Shown: positions 1 through 5,424 of the stretch, piece by piece
How the letters are laid out: each line of letters begins with the position of its first letter
How positions within the stretch are numbered: the first letter of the stretch is position 1
Assembly: GCA_017454565.1 (NCBI GenBank)
Contig: JAFTCS010000022.1
Location: 1-6,706 of the forward strand
DNA length: 6,706 nucleotides
Direction of reading: 5' to 3'
Source of the DNA: Clostridia bacterium
GTDB lineage: Bacteria; Bacillota; Clostridia; Oscillospirales; Acutalibacteraceae
Position numbers and translations under genes: made by a program
The notes under the pieces: model-generated
The model's database searches: none
What the model was told of the DNA's origin: nothing
The model's input: the letters and a program-made list of their open reading frames with translations, nothing else

Positions 1-9
1 AATTATATA

Positions 10-38
10 TTGACAAAACAAAGAATACCCTATAAGAT
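10..38 (+). promoter_or_regulatory. Candidate sigma-A promoter of acpP
   Basis: A perfect -35 hexamer TTGACA lies at 10-15. Two overlapping -10 candidates follow: TATAAG at 31-36 (5 of 6 matches, 15-nt spacer) and TAAGAT at 33-38 (4 of 6, 17-nt spacer). Transcription would start near 43-46 and leave a leader of about 120 nt before acpP. The leader holds a small inverted repeat, GCGGC at 57-61 and GCCGC at 74-78, too weak to call a regulatory element. The assignment rests on consensus matching only. Confidence 0.6.
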
Positions 39-165
39 TTGAGTATAGAAAATTGTGCGGCTTAAAGTTTTATGCCGCTTTCATATTGTAGCACGATTCC
101 TTATCGTTGTCTACGAGAGCAATGCACAATTTTTATCATTTCAAAATTTTTAGGAGGAGTTACCC

Positions 166-393
166 ATGGTACTGGAAAAGGTTAAGGCTATTCTCAGCGA
201 GCAGTTCGACGTTGAAGAGGACAAGATCACTCCCGAAACATCTCTCATTGATGATCTGGGCGCAGATTCACTTGACGTTGTTGACCTGGTAATGTCTATC
301 GAGGACGAGTTTGAGGTAGAGGTTCCCGATGACGAGGTAGAGAACATCAAGACAGTTGATGACCTTGTTAAGTATATCGAGAATAATAAGTGA
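166..393 (+). CDS. acpP: Acyl carrier protein (AcpP)
   Basis: This is the small acidic carrier of type II fatty acid synthesis, which shuttles growing acyl chains between the soluble Fab enzymes in the cytoplasm. The 75-residue product has the usual length and composition for the family, with many Asp and Glu. The hallmark DSL motif is present (Asp34-Ser35-Leu36, inside GADSLD), so Ser35 is the predicted 4'-phosphopantetheine attachment site. The helix II recognition segment after it (DVVDLVMSIEDEFEVEVPD, residues 37-55) is also canonical. The start is fixed by a strong AGGAGG at 152-157, eight bases before the ATG. The gene has its own promoter and terminator and no fab genes beside it in this window, so it looks monocistronic here. 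A specialised ACP of a polyketide or other pathway is possible in principle, but the sequence looks like the housekeeping one. Confidence 0.96.
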   Translation: MVLEKVKAILSEQFDVEEDKITPETSLIDDLGADSLDVVDLVMSIEDEFEVEVPDDEVENIKTVDDLVKYIENNK

Positions 394-405
394 TTCACCC
401 ACAGT

Positions 406-437
406 CGGCTGCCCTTCGCGGCAGCCGTTATTTTTTT
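406..437 (+). terminator. Rho-independent terminator of acpP
   Basis: A perfect 8-bp GC-rich stem, CGGCTGCC at 406-413 and GGCAGCCG at 420-427, closes a six-base loop and is followed by TTATTTTTTT (428-437). It starts 12 nt after the acpP stop codon and separates acpP from proS. Confidence 0.93.
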
Positions 438-448
438 GCGCTTTTCTA

Positions 449-477
449 TTGCAAAAAAGTTATCCGGATAATATAAT
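449..477 (+). promoter_or_regulatory. Promoter of proS with palindromic spacer
   Basis: The -10 is a perfect TATAAT at 472-477. Exactly 17 nt upstream is TTGCAA at 449-454, a 4 of 6 match to the -35 consensus. Transcription would start near 484, giving a leader of only about 45 nt. That is far too short for a T-box, the tRNA-sensing leader common on aminoacyl-tRNA synthetase genes of Firmicutes. The spacer contains the perfect 12-bp palindrome TTATCCGGATAA (460-471), directly against the -10, where a dimeric regulator could bind. Confidence 0.7.
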
Positions 478-506
478 AGTCTTTATCAAGTATTATTCTC
501 TTTTTT

Positions 507-516
507 AAGGAAAGGA
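507..516 (+). promoter_or_regulatory. Purine-rich ribosome binding site of proS, two possible starts
   Basis: The stretch AAGGAAAGGA contains two Shine-Dalgarno-like cores. AAGG at 507-510 suits a TTG start at 517 (6-nt gap). AGGA at 513-516 is 12 nt from the ATG at 529, which is rather long. The protein family normally begins with Met-Ala and a basic residue cluster, which favours the ATG. The TTG start would only add four residues (MKII). Confidence 0.55.
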
Positions 517-528
517 TTGAAGATCATA

Positions 529-1971
529 ATGGCACAGCAGAAAAAAATGGTGGAAGCCATTACGTCAAGAGACGTGGATTTTGCAAAATGGTACACCGAT
601 ATCGTAAAAAAGGCAGAGCTTGCTGATTACTCAGGCGTCAAGGGCTGCATGGTCATCAGACCATACGGCTATGCTATATGGGAAAACATGCAGCAGGACA
701 TGGACAAGCGTTTCAAGAAAACAGGACACGAGAACGTATATATGCCTATGTTCATCCCGGAAAGCCTTCTTCAGAGGGAAAAGGATCACGTTGAGGGCTT
801 TGCACCCGAATGCGCATGGGTCACCGTCGGCGGCAGCGAGAAGCTTACCGAGCGTCTCTGCGTCAGACCTACATCAGAAACTCTCTTCTGTGAACACTAT
901 GCCAAGGTCATAAACTCATACAGAGACCTGCCCAAGCTCTACAACCAGTGGTGCTCGGTCGTCAGATGGGAAAAGACCACACGTCCTTTCCTGCGCACCT
1001 CCGAATTTCTCTGGCAGGAAGGTCACACCATGCACGAGACTGCGCAGGAGGCAAGAGAAGAGACCCTGCGTATGCTGCAGGTCTACATTGACTTCTACAA
1101 AGAGACACTGGCTATCCCGGCAGTGACAGGCAGAAAAACCGAAAAGGAAAAGTTTGCCGGAGCCGAGGAAACATATACGATAGAACCTATGATGCACAAC
1201 GGCGTTGCTCTTCAGGGCGGCACCTCGCACTATTTCGGAGACGGCTTTGCCCGCAGCTTCGATATTAAATTTGCCGGCCGCGACAACACCCTCCAGTACC
1301 CGTTCCAGACCTCATGGGGCACATCTACACGCATGATCGGCGCCATCATCATGGTACACGGCGACGACGACGGCCTTGTGCTGCCCCCGAAAATCGCTCC
1401 CATTCAGGTGGCCGTTATTCCTATCGCCCAGAAAAAAGAGGGCGTTCTCGATAAGGCAAACGAGCTGCGCAGCCGCCTTATTGATAAGGATCTCCGTGTA
1501 AAGCTTGACGACAGCGACAAGGCTCCCGGCTGGAAATTCAGTCAGTATGAGATGCTCGGCGTACCGCTGAGAATAGAGATCGGCCCCAAGGACATAGAAA
1601 ACAACCAGTGCGTAATGGTGCGCCGTGACAACCGCGAAAAGATGATCGTCAGCCTTGACAATATTGAAGCCGCCGTAGAGCAGGCTCTCAGGGACATACA
1701 CGACAGCATGTACAATGCCGCTCTCAAAAACCTGCAGGAAAAGACCTTTGAGGCTCGTACACACGAGGAGTTCCTCGACATCGCCGCCAACAAGCCCGGT
1801 TTCATAAAGGCCATGTGGTGCGGTGATTCGGCCTGTGAAGATCAGCTCAAGGACGAGACCGGCGGCGTGAAATCAAGGTGTATCCCCTTTGCTGAGGAGC
1901 ACCTGAGCGATGTCTGCGTATGCTGCGGCAAGCCTGCAAAGCACATGGTCTACTGGGGCAAGCAGTATTGA
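529..1971 (+). CDS. proS: Prolyl-tRNA synthetase, type 3 (archaeal/eukaryotic-like)
   Basis: This cytoplasmic class II aminoacyl-tRNA synthetase charges tRNA-Pro with proline at the expense of ATP. From the ATG it is 480 residues, the usual length for the short form. Visible landmarks are RPTSE at 113-117 (proline-binding loop), class II motif 2 around FLRTSEFLWQEGHT (154-167, Arg156 and Glu159), and motif 3 GTSTRMIGA (264-272, Arg268). The anticodon-binding domain follows from about residue 290. The C-terminus has four cysteines spaced as in the zinc-binding domain of this subfamily (Cys431, Cys436, Cys463, Cys466) and ends in the typical Tyr480. There is no editing (INS) insertion between motifs 2 and 3, which rules out the long bacterial E. 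coli-type enzyme. It sits alone between its own promoter and a terminator. A TTG at 517 is an alternative start. Confidence 0.96.
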   Translation: MAQQKKMVEAITSRDVDFAKWYTDIVKKAELADYSGVKGCMVIRPYGYAIWENMQQDMDKRFKKTGHENVYMPMFIPESLLQREKDHVEGFAPECAWVTVGGSEKLTERLCVRPTSETLFCEHYAKVINSYRDLPKLYNQWCSVVRWEKTTRPFLRTSEFLWQEGHTMHETAQEAREETLRMLQVYIDFYKETLAIPAVTGRKTEKEKFAGAEETYTIEPMMHNGVALQGGTSHYFGDGFARSFDIKFAGRDNTLQYPFQTSWGTSTRMIGAIIMVHGDDDGLVLPPKIAPIQVAVIPIAQKKEGVLDKANELRSRLIDKDLRVKLDDSDKAPGWKFSQYEMLGVPLRIEIGPKDIENNQCVMVRRDNREKMIVSLDNIEAAVEQALRDIHDSMYNAALKNLQEKTFEARTHEEFLDIAANKPGFIKAMWCGDSACEDQLKDETGGVKSRCIPFAEEHLSDVCVCCGKPAKHMVYWGKQY

Positions 1972-1996
1972 TATATCCGGGTCAGTGCCGGAAAAT
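1968..1996 (+). promoter_or_regulatory. Possible promoter for the fumarase operon overlapping the proS stop
   Basis: TTGATA at 1968-1973 (5 of 6 to the -35 consensus, overlapping the proS TGA) is followed after 17 nt by GAAAAT at 1991-1996 (4 of 6 to the -10). If used, transcription would begin near 2003 and must pass the hairpin at 2028-2056 before reaching the fumarase alpha gene. The -10 is poor and the call is tentative. Confidence 0.3.
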
Positions 1997-2026
1997 GTCT
2001 GAATGAAAACAGTTTCAGACTCTTTT
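1997..2026 (+). terminator. First hairpin downstream of proS, weak terminator
   Basis: GTCTGAA (1997-2003) pairs perfectly with TTCAGAC (2014-2020) across a 10-nt loop and is followed by TCTTTT (2021-2026). The stem is only 7 bp with moderate GC, so it would be a weak terminator on its own. It is immediately followed by a better one, giving a tandem arrangement after proS. Confidence 0.55.
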
Positions 2027-2027
2027 G

Positions 2028-2056
2028 GGATGCCCATATCGTCGGGCATCCTTTTT
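2028..2056 (+). terminator. Rho-independent terminator after proS
   Basis: GGATGCCC (2028-2035) and GGGCATCC (2044-2051) form a perfect 8-bp stem with an 8-nt loop, followed directly by TTTTT (2052-2056). It lies 56 nt after the proS stop and only 30 nt before the fumarase alpha start, so it is also inside any fumarase leader that begins upstream of it. Confidence 0.85.
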
Positions 2057-2086
2057 ACTTCGGAAAAACGGAAAGGAGCAATATAA

Positions 2087-2938
2087 ATGGATATCAGAAA
2101 AATACAGGCCCCGGTCGTTACCGAGACCGTTAAGAAGCTCTTTATGGACATGAACTACAATATCGGCAGCGATATTCTTGACGCGCTGAACTGCGCCCGC
2201 GAAAACGAAACCTCTTCCGTGGGCAGAAACGTTCTTGACCAGCTCATAGAAAACCATAAGATAGCTTCATCCGAGGAGGTGCCGATTTGTCAGGACACAG
2301 GCATGGCTGTCCTCTTTGTAGAGTACGGCGACCATGTTGTAATGGACGGCGGCAGCTTTGAGGATGCAGTGCAGGAAGGTGTGCGTCAGGCATACATTGA
2401 CGGCTATCTGCGCAAGTCCGTAGTCAGCGACCCCGTTTTTGACAGAGTGAATACCAGAGACAACACTCCCGCGATAATTTATACAAGCATTGTTCCCGGC
2501 GACAGGATACACATTCTTGCCGGCTGCAAGGGTTTCGGCAGTGAAAACATGTCCTCTGTCAAGATGCTCACGCCGTCTGCGGGAGTTGAAGGTGTAAAGA
2601 AATTCATTCTGGATACGGTAAAATATGCAGGCCCCAACCCCTGCCCGCCGATCGTAGTCGGCGTGGGTATAGGCGGCACTTTTGAAAAGGCTGCAATGCT
2701 CTCCAAAAAAGCCACTCTGCGCCCAATAAATACACACAATCCTGACAGCCGTTACGCAGCCCTTGAGGATGAGCTTCTTGGCGAGATAAACAAGATGGGC
2801 TTTGGTCCTGCCGGGCTGGGCGGATGCACCACTGCTTTAGGCGTGAATATCGAGACCTTCCCGACGCATATCGCAGGCATGCCGGTAGCCGTAAATATCT
2901 GCTGCCACGCCGCAAGACACAAGGAGACCGAGATATAA
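2087..2938 (+). CDS. fumA: Class I (4Fe-4S) fumarate hydratase, alpha subunit
   Basis: This is the catalytic, cluster-carrying half of a two-subunit, oxygen-sensitive fumarase that interconverts fumarate and (S)-malate in the cytoplasm, as part of the partial TCA branch of anaerobes. The 283-residue product is the normal length for a separate alpha subunit. Three cysteines fit the cluster ligands of the family: Cys68 in PICQDTG, Cys186 in NPCPPIVVGVGIGGT, and Cys273 in the terminal CCHAARH motif. GFGSENMS (149-156) and GLGGCTTALGV (243-253) are further family motifs. Cys147 and Cys247 are extra cysteines inside conserved motifs. The start has AGGAG at 2074-2078, eight bases before the ATG. 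The beta subunit follows after 30 nt. L(+)-tartrate dehydratase alpha belongs to the same family and cannot be excluded from sequence alone, but fumarase is the common role. Confidence 0.9.
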   Translation: MDIRKIQAPVVTETVKKLFMDMNYNIGSDILDALNCARENETSSVGRNVLDQLIENHKIASSEEVPICQDTGMAVLFVEYGDHVVMDGGSFEDAVQEGVRQAYIDGYLRKSVVSDPVFDRVNTRDNTPAIIYTSIVPGDRIHILAGCKGFGSENMSSVKMLTPSAGVEGVKKFILDTVKYAGPNPCPPIVVGVGIGGTFEKAAMLSKKATLRPINTHNPDSRYAALEDELLGEINKMGFGPAGLGGCTTALGVNIETFPTHIAGMPVAVNICCHAARHKETEI

Positions 2939-2968
2939 TAAAATCTCACAACGAAACGAGGTATCAAC

Positions 2969-3496
2969 ATGAAAAAGATAACACTCCCGCTTACTGACGA
3001 AACCATAAGGGAGCTTCACGCAGGCGACAGCGTACTTATATCCGGCACTGTCATAACTGGCCGCGACGCCGCCCACAAAAGACTTTACGAGCTTATTCAA
3101 AGCGGCGAACCTCTGCCGGTGAACATAGACGGCGAGGTGATATATTATGTAGGCCCTGCGCCGGCAAAGCCCGGACATGCCGTAGGCCCTGCAGGCCCCA
3201 CATCAAGCTACCGTATGGACAAATATACTCCCGCCCTGCTTGACAGAGGTTTAAAGGGAATGATAGGCAAGGGCGCAAGAAACGACGAGGTAGTGCAGTC
3301 AATGATAAAAAACGGAGCAGTTTATTTTGCGGCTATCGGCGGTGCTGCTGCGCTTATCTCCAGAAGCATAAAAAAGTCAGAACTGCTTGCCTATGAAGAT
3401 CTTGGCACAGAAGCTGTCTACCGTTTCACAGTCGAGGACTTTCCTGCAATAGTGGTCATTGATTCCTACGGAAAAAGTGTGCTTGTAACAGGATGA
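2969..3496 (+). CDS. fumB: Class I fumarate hydratase, beta subunit
   Basis: This is the C-terminal-domain half of the two-subunit fumarase, supplying substrate-binding residues to the active site shared with the alpha subunit encoded just upstream. It is 175 residues, close to the usual 180 or so. The family motifs are plain: SGTVITGRDAAHKR (25-38), YYVGPAPAKPGHAVGPAGPT (59-78) leading into SSYRMD (79-84), and the MIGKG loop (98-102). A GAGG ribosome binding site at 2958-2961 lies seven bases before the ATG. The 30-nt gap to the alpha gene holds no terminator, so the two are almost certainly one operon. The symbol follows the alpha/beta convention and does not mean the E. coli single-chain FumB. 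As with the alpha subunit, a tartrate dehydratase beta role is the alternative. Confidence 0.9.
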   Translation: MKKITLPLTDETIRELHAGDSVLISGTVITGRDAAHKRLYELIQSGEPLPVNIDGEVIYYVGPAPAKPGHAVGPAGPTSSYRMDKYTPALLDRGLKGMIGKGARNDEVVQSMIKNGAVYFAAIGGAAALISRSIKKSELLAYEDLGTEAVYRFTVEDFPAIVVIDSYGKSVLVTG

Positions 3497-3585
3497 TAAT
3501 TTTTCTCAGTCACTTTATTGTCACTCTCGGATAGTATCATCAATTACAGAACGAAACACAACAGGACTGTGAAAGGATAAGCGCT
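3497..3585. other. Intergenic gap after fumB without terminator
   Basis: No hairpin followed by a T-run is visible. There is a 7-bp inverted repeat with widely spaced arms (GATGATA 3492-3498, TATCATC 3535-3541) and a direct GTCACT pair (3509-3514, 3520-3525) spaced 11 bp, about one helical turn. TTGTCA at 3518-3523 resembles a -35 but lacks a good -10 at the right distance. Readthrough from fumAB into the membrane protein gene is therefore plausible. Confidence 0.4.
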
Positions 3586-4848
3586 ATGAACAATAATAAC
3601 ACCAATAAAAAGTTTGCGTCAAATAATACTGAGTCCGATATTTTTGCAGAAAACACACAGGCTCCTGCTGAAAGCGCAGCAGACACAGATACAGCTCCGG
3701 ACGATATACCGGAATACGACCCCTACACCGGTATGTTCAGCGAAAATCCATACGACCTGAACACCGGCAAGTTCATACAGAAAAAGAAGGAGCTTCCGAA
3801 GCCCGCAGTAGACTACAAGAACGAACGCAAGAATAAAATTCTTGCGTTTGGCATTATGACAGTCATAACAACACCCATTGTAATAGCGTTATATTACAGC
3901 TCGACCACCGTTTTAAAACCATTTCTGGAATTCAACTATTTCACTGTACTGTTAGGATTCATTTTTCTGGGATTTCTTGCTGTCTGCCTCGGTTCTTACC
4001 TTATCATCAGGTACAATAACAGTTTCGGCACCAACTCAAAACGCAAGATAGACAGCAGAGTATTTTATATGGGACTGCCGTCATCCCTGCTTTGCGCTAC
4101 TCTGGTCACTCCCGAGTATTCCTATGTGGGAAATGTTGTTTGCATTGCGCTGTTATTAGCTTCGCTCGTGAGCTTTGTGATTATTTTTTCAAAGAAGCTT
4201 TCATTAGGTTCAAGAAGCTTTTGTACAATAGCTCTGCTTATAGTTGCCGCTATCTGCTTTGGAAGCGGAGCATACGAAAAGCTTTTCCTTCATCCTTTCG
4301 AGATGGATTCGGAGTACATCATCCTTACAAAACGCCCCGAAGATCAGCTTCCCCCCGAAACTGACAGAAGAGTTTTCATCAGCACGAGCATCAATGTTGA
4401 GAAACAGAGCTACAATGAGTACACCGTAAAGGATTATGAAACATTCTGCGATATCATCAGCAAGGATAAAGAGCTTGATAGAATCTACCCCATGTCCGAC
4501 TTGACCACCACTCCGGGACGTGAAATGAATGATATGATAAAGGAAAAAATGCGTGAACGTGAAAATCGTTTTAACCGTGAATTCTTTACAACACATGATC
4601 TTCGCATAAATATTCAGACATTTCCTCAGTATGTCAACGATGTGCACATTGTCAACGCAAATATTTGCCGCACATTAGTAGTGTACAATCTCAAGGTTGA
4701 CTACACTGAGCCGGTCAGGAACCACTATTTTCCGGTCGACGTCGGCATCGAGTTTATTATAGTTCCAAAAAACAGTCTCGATCACAACAATTATACAAAC
4801 GATATTATCGAAAACGTGACGGGTCAGATCTACAGAGAAGCAGCCTGA
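3586..4848 (+). CDS. Unrecognised multi-pass membrane protein with C-terminal soluble domain
   Basis: I do not recognise this 420-residue protein. Residues 1-43 are polar, Asn-rich then acidic, and likely disordered. A short duplicated motif follows, YDPYTGMF (44-51) and YDLNTGKF (56-63), period 12, then a basic stretch (65-84). Hydrophobic segments lie at about 85-104, 119-141, 181-201 and 211-229, with a weaker one near 159-175, so four or five membrane passes. There is no signal peptide. Residues 235-420 form a soluble domain of mixed charge, with a charged probable helix at about 312-332 (EMNDMIKEKMRERENRFNRE). With four passes this domain would be cytoplasmic, with five outside. AAAGGA at 3572-3577 supports the ATG. 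It uses TTA leucine codons clearly more often than proS or the fumarase genes, so its base composition differs slightly. It lies 89 nt after fumB with no visible terminator between, and ends at a strong one. Confidence 0.85.
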   Translation: MNNNNTNKKFASNNTESDIFAENTQAPAESAADTDTAPDDIPEYDPYTGMFSENPYDLNTGKFIQKKKELPKPAVDYKNERKNKILAFGIMTVITTPIVIALYYSSTTVLKPFLEFNYFTVLLGFIFLGFLAVCLGSYLIIRYNNSFGTNSKRKIDSRVFYMGLPSSLLCATLVTPEYSYVGNVVCIALLLASLVSFVIIFSKKLSLGSRSFCTIALLIVAAICFGSGAYEKLFLHPFEMDSEYIILTKRPEDQLPPETDRRVFISTSINVEKQSYNEYTVKDYETFCDIISKDKELDRIYPMSDLTTTPGREMNDMIKEKMRERENRFNREFFTTHDLRINIQTFPQYVNDVHIVNANICRTLVVYNLKVDYTEPVRNHYFPVDVGIEFIIVPKNSLDHNNYTNDIIENVTGQIYREAA

Positions 4849-4863
4849 CAAATCATACAAAAG

Positions 4864-4908
4864 CAACAGACCGGCAGTTCATAAAAGAACTCCGGTCTGT
4901 TGTTTTTT
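4864..4908 (+). terminator. Strong terminator after the membrane protein gene
   Basis: CAACAGACCGG (4864-4874) pairs with CCGGTCTGTTG (4892-4902). After one bulged C at 4875, AGTTC (4876-4880) pairs with GAACT (4887-4891), leaving an ATAAAA loop. TTTTTT follows at 4903-4908. The 16 paired bases make this the strongest terminator in the window. On the other strand the stem is followed by CTTTTGT, so it may also stop minus-strand transcripts arriving from leuA. Confidence 0.95.
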
Positions 4909-4920
4909 ATGCTTTTATTC

Positions 4921-4938
4921 AACCTGAATCCGTGAAAC
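4921..4938 (+). repeat. Left arm of 18-bp inverted repeat
   Basis: AACCTGAATCCGTGAAAC is the exact reverse complement of 5255-5272. It begins 12 nt after the T-run of the preceding terminator. Confidence 0.85.
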
Positions 4939-5028
4939 ACAAATAGAAAAAATAGCTGAAATCAGGATAAACAGATCATTACAATCAAAAGGTTTCATCT
5001 TTAATTATCACCCGAAGGGTGCGTTCTG

Positions 5029-5065
5029 CCCGCCTGCTCGGCGGGTTGTAGGTTTAATCAACCCG
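5029..5065. repeat. Two overlapping, mutually exclusive hairpins
   Basis: CCCGCC (5029-5034) pairs with GGCGGG (5040-5045), while CGGGTTG (5042-5048) pairs with CAACCCG (5059-5065). The two share bases 5042-5045, so only one can form at a time in a transcript or an extruded strand. Confidence 0.55.
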
Positions 5066-5070
5066 ACAGT

Positions 5071-5099
5071 AGGGGGAGTCCCCTGCGAGGACTCCCCCT
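5071..5099. repeat. 11-bp perfect hairpin
   Basis: AGGGGGAGTCC (5071-5081) and GGACTCCCCCT (5089-5099) form a perfect GC-rich stem with a 7-nt loop, CCTGCGA. It has no T-run on either side, so it is not a terminator by itself; it abuts the next hairpin with one base between. Confidence 0.8.
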
Positions 5100-5100
5100 C

Positions 5101-5131
5101 TTGAAAAACAGTCCACCGGACTGTTTTTCAA
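5101..5131. terminator. 14-bp perfect hairpin with A and T tracts, bidirectional terminator-like
   Basis: TTGAAAAACAGTCC (5101-5114) and GGACTGTTTTTCAA (5118-5131) form a perfect stem with a 3-nt ACC loop. The A5 and T5 tracts lie in the lower stem, so on either strand a GC-rich upper stem (ACAGTCC/GGACTGT) is followed by a run of T. It could therefore act as a terminator in both directions, which would suit its place between convergent genes. Alternatively it is simply one module of the surrounding repeat. Confidence 0.55.
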
Positions 5132-5166
5132 TTCATCCCCCTGTCCGGCTTGAAGTATAGAGTGTT

Positions 5167-5186
5167 TCGCCGTCTGCGGACGGCGA
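5167..5186. repeat. 8-bp perfect hairpin
   Basis: TCGCCGTC (5167-5174) and GACGGCGA (5179-5186) pair perfectly around a TGCG tetraloop. It is part of the hairpin series inside the 18-bp inverted repeats. Confidence 0.75.
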
Positions 5187-5190
5187 GTCA

Positions 5191-5218
5191 GGAGGGACTT
5201 TTGCGAAAAATTCCCTCC
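5191..5218. repeat. Two-tier hairpin
   Basis: GGAGGGA (5191-5197) pairs with TCCCTCC (5212-5218). Inside, TTTT (5199-5202) can pair with AAAA (5206-5209) around GCG, separated from the outer stem by a small asymmetric internal loop. Confidence 0.7.
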
Positions 5219-5254
5219 CGACACCCACCGAAAACGAACTATATTTTTGGGGTA

Positions 5255-5272
5255 GTTTCACGGATTCAGGTT
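5255..5272 (-). repeat. Right arm of 18-bp inverted repeat
   Basis: GTTTCACGGATTCAGGTT is the exact reverse complement of 4921-4938. Beyond the arm, the flanks (ATTC on the left, CAAT on the right) show only partial further complementarity and no clear direct duplication. Confidence 0.85.
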
Positions 5273-5287
5273 CAATTAAACAATAAA

Positions 5288-5424
5288 GTTTCGCTCAAGC
5301 CTTTTCAAAGGCTTGCAGGGTGCAGGGGTGCGGGTCTCCGGTGGAGACCTCTGCGCAGCAGAAGCACCGACCGAGCCGACAGGCGAGACCAGAGTCCCTG
5401 CTCGCACTCCGCAGAGTGCGAAAC
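5288..5424. repeat. Second hairpin-rich intergenic block
   Basis: This 137-bp block is bounded by GTTTCGC (5288-5294) and its complement GCGAAAC (5418-5424). Inside are CAAGCCTTT/AAAGGCTTG (5296-5315), a tandem TGCAGGG doublet (5314-5327), GGTCTCC/GGAGACC (5333-5349), TCTGC/GCAGA (5350-5362) and CGCACTC/GAGTGCG (5403-5420). Either TGCAGGG copy could also pair with CCCTGC at 5396-5401, which would give a branched fold closed by the terminal GTTTCGC/GCGAAAC pair. The start of the block resembles intergenic repeats I recall from Ruminococcus-type genomes, but that is memory and was not checked. It lies 37 bp beyond the leuA stop and may form the 3' end of that transcript. Confidence 0.5.

Larger units (their letters stand above)
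4921..5272. repeat. Hairpin-rich noncoding element bounded by 18-bp inverted repeats
   Basis: The block begins with AACCTGAATCCGTGAAAC (4921-4938) and ends with its exact reverse complement (5255-5272), 352 bp overall. Weaker complementarity continues about 8 bp outward. Inside is a run of short inverted repeats with almost no spacing: CACCC/GGGTG at 5009-5021, CCCGCC/GGCGGG at 5029-5045, CGGGTTG/CAACCCG at 5042-5065, then larger ones at 5071-5099, 5101-5131, 5167-5186 and 5191-5218. No reading frame in it starts with a credible ribosome binding site. The architecture resembles a non-autonomous mobile repeat (MITE-like) or a composite intergenic repeat. No target-site duplication is evident at its ends, and copy number cannot be judged from one window. 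Confidence 0.6.

Noticed and set aside
107..292. Short frame overlapping the acpP start
   Set aside because: It is out of frame with the certain acpP and lacks a ribosome binding site of its own.
478..528. T-box leader upstream of proS
   Set aside because: The promoter leaves only about 45 nt of leader, and no T-box consensus or specifier stem is visible.
1312..1764. 150-residue open frame antisense to proS
   Set aside because: It lies wholly inside a confidently identified gene and follows its codon structure; the same applies to the other antisense frames over the fumarase and membrane protein genes.
1977..1991. CCGG/CCGG hairpin just after proS
   Set aside because: Only four base pairs with no T-run; too weak to call a feature.
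2087..3496. L(+)-tartrate dehydratase (TtdAB) instead of fumarase
   Set aside because: It cannot be excluded by sequence family, but there is no tartrate transporter or regulator nearby and fumarase is the usual function; kept only as an alternative.
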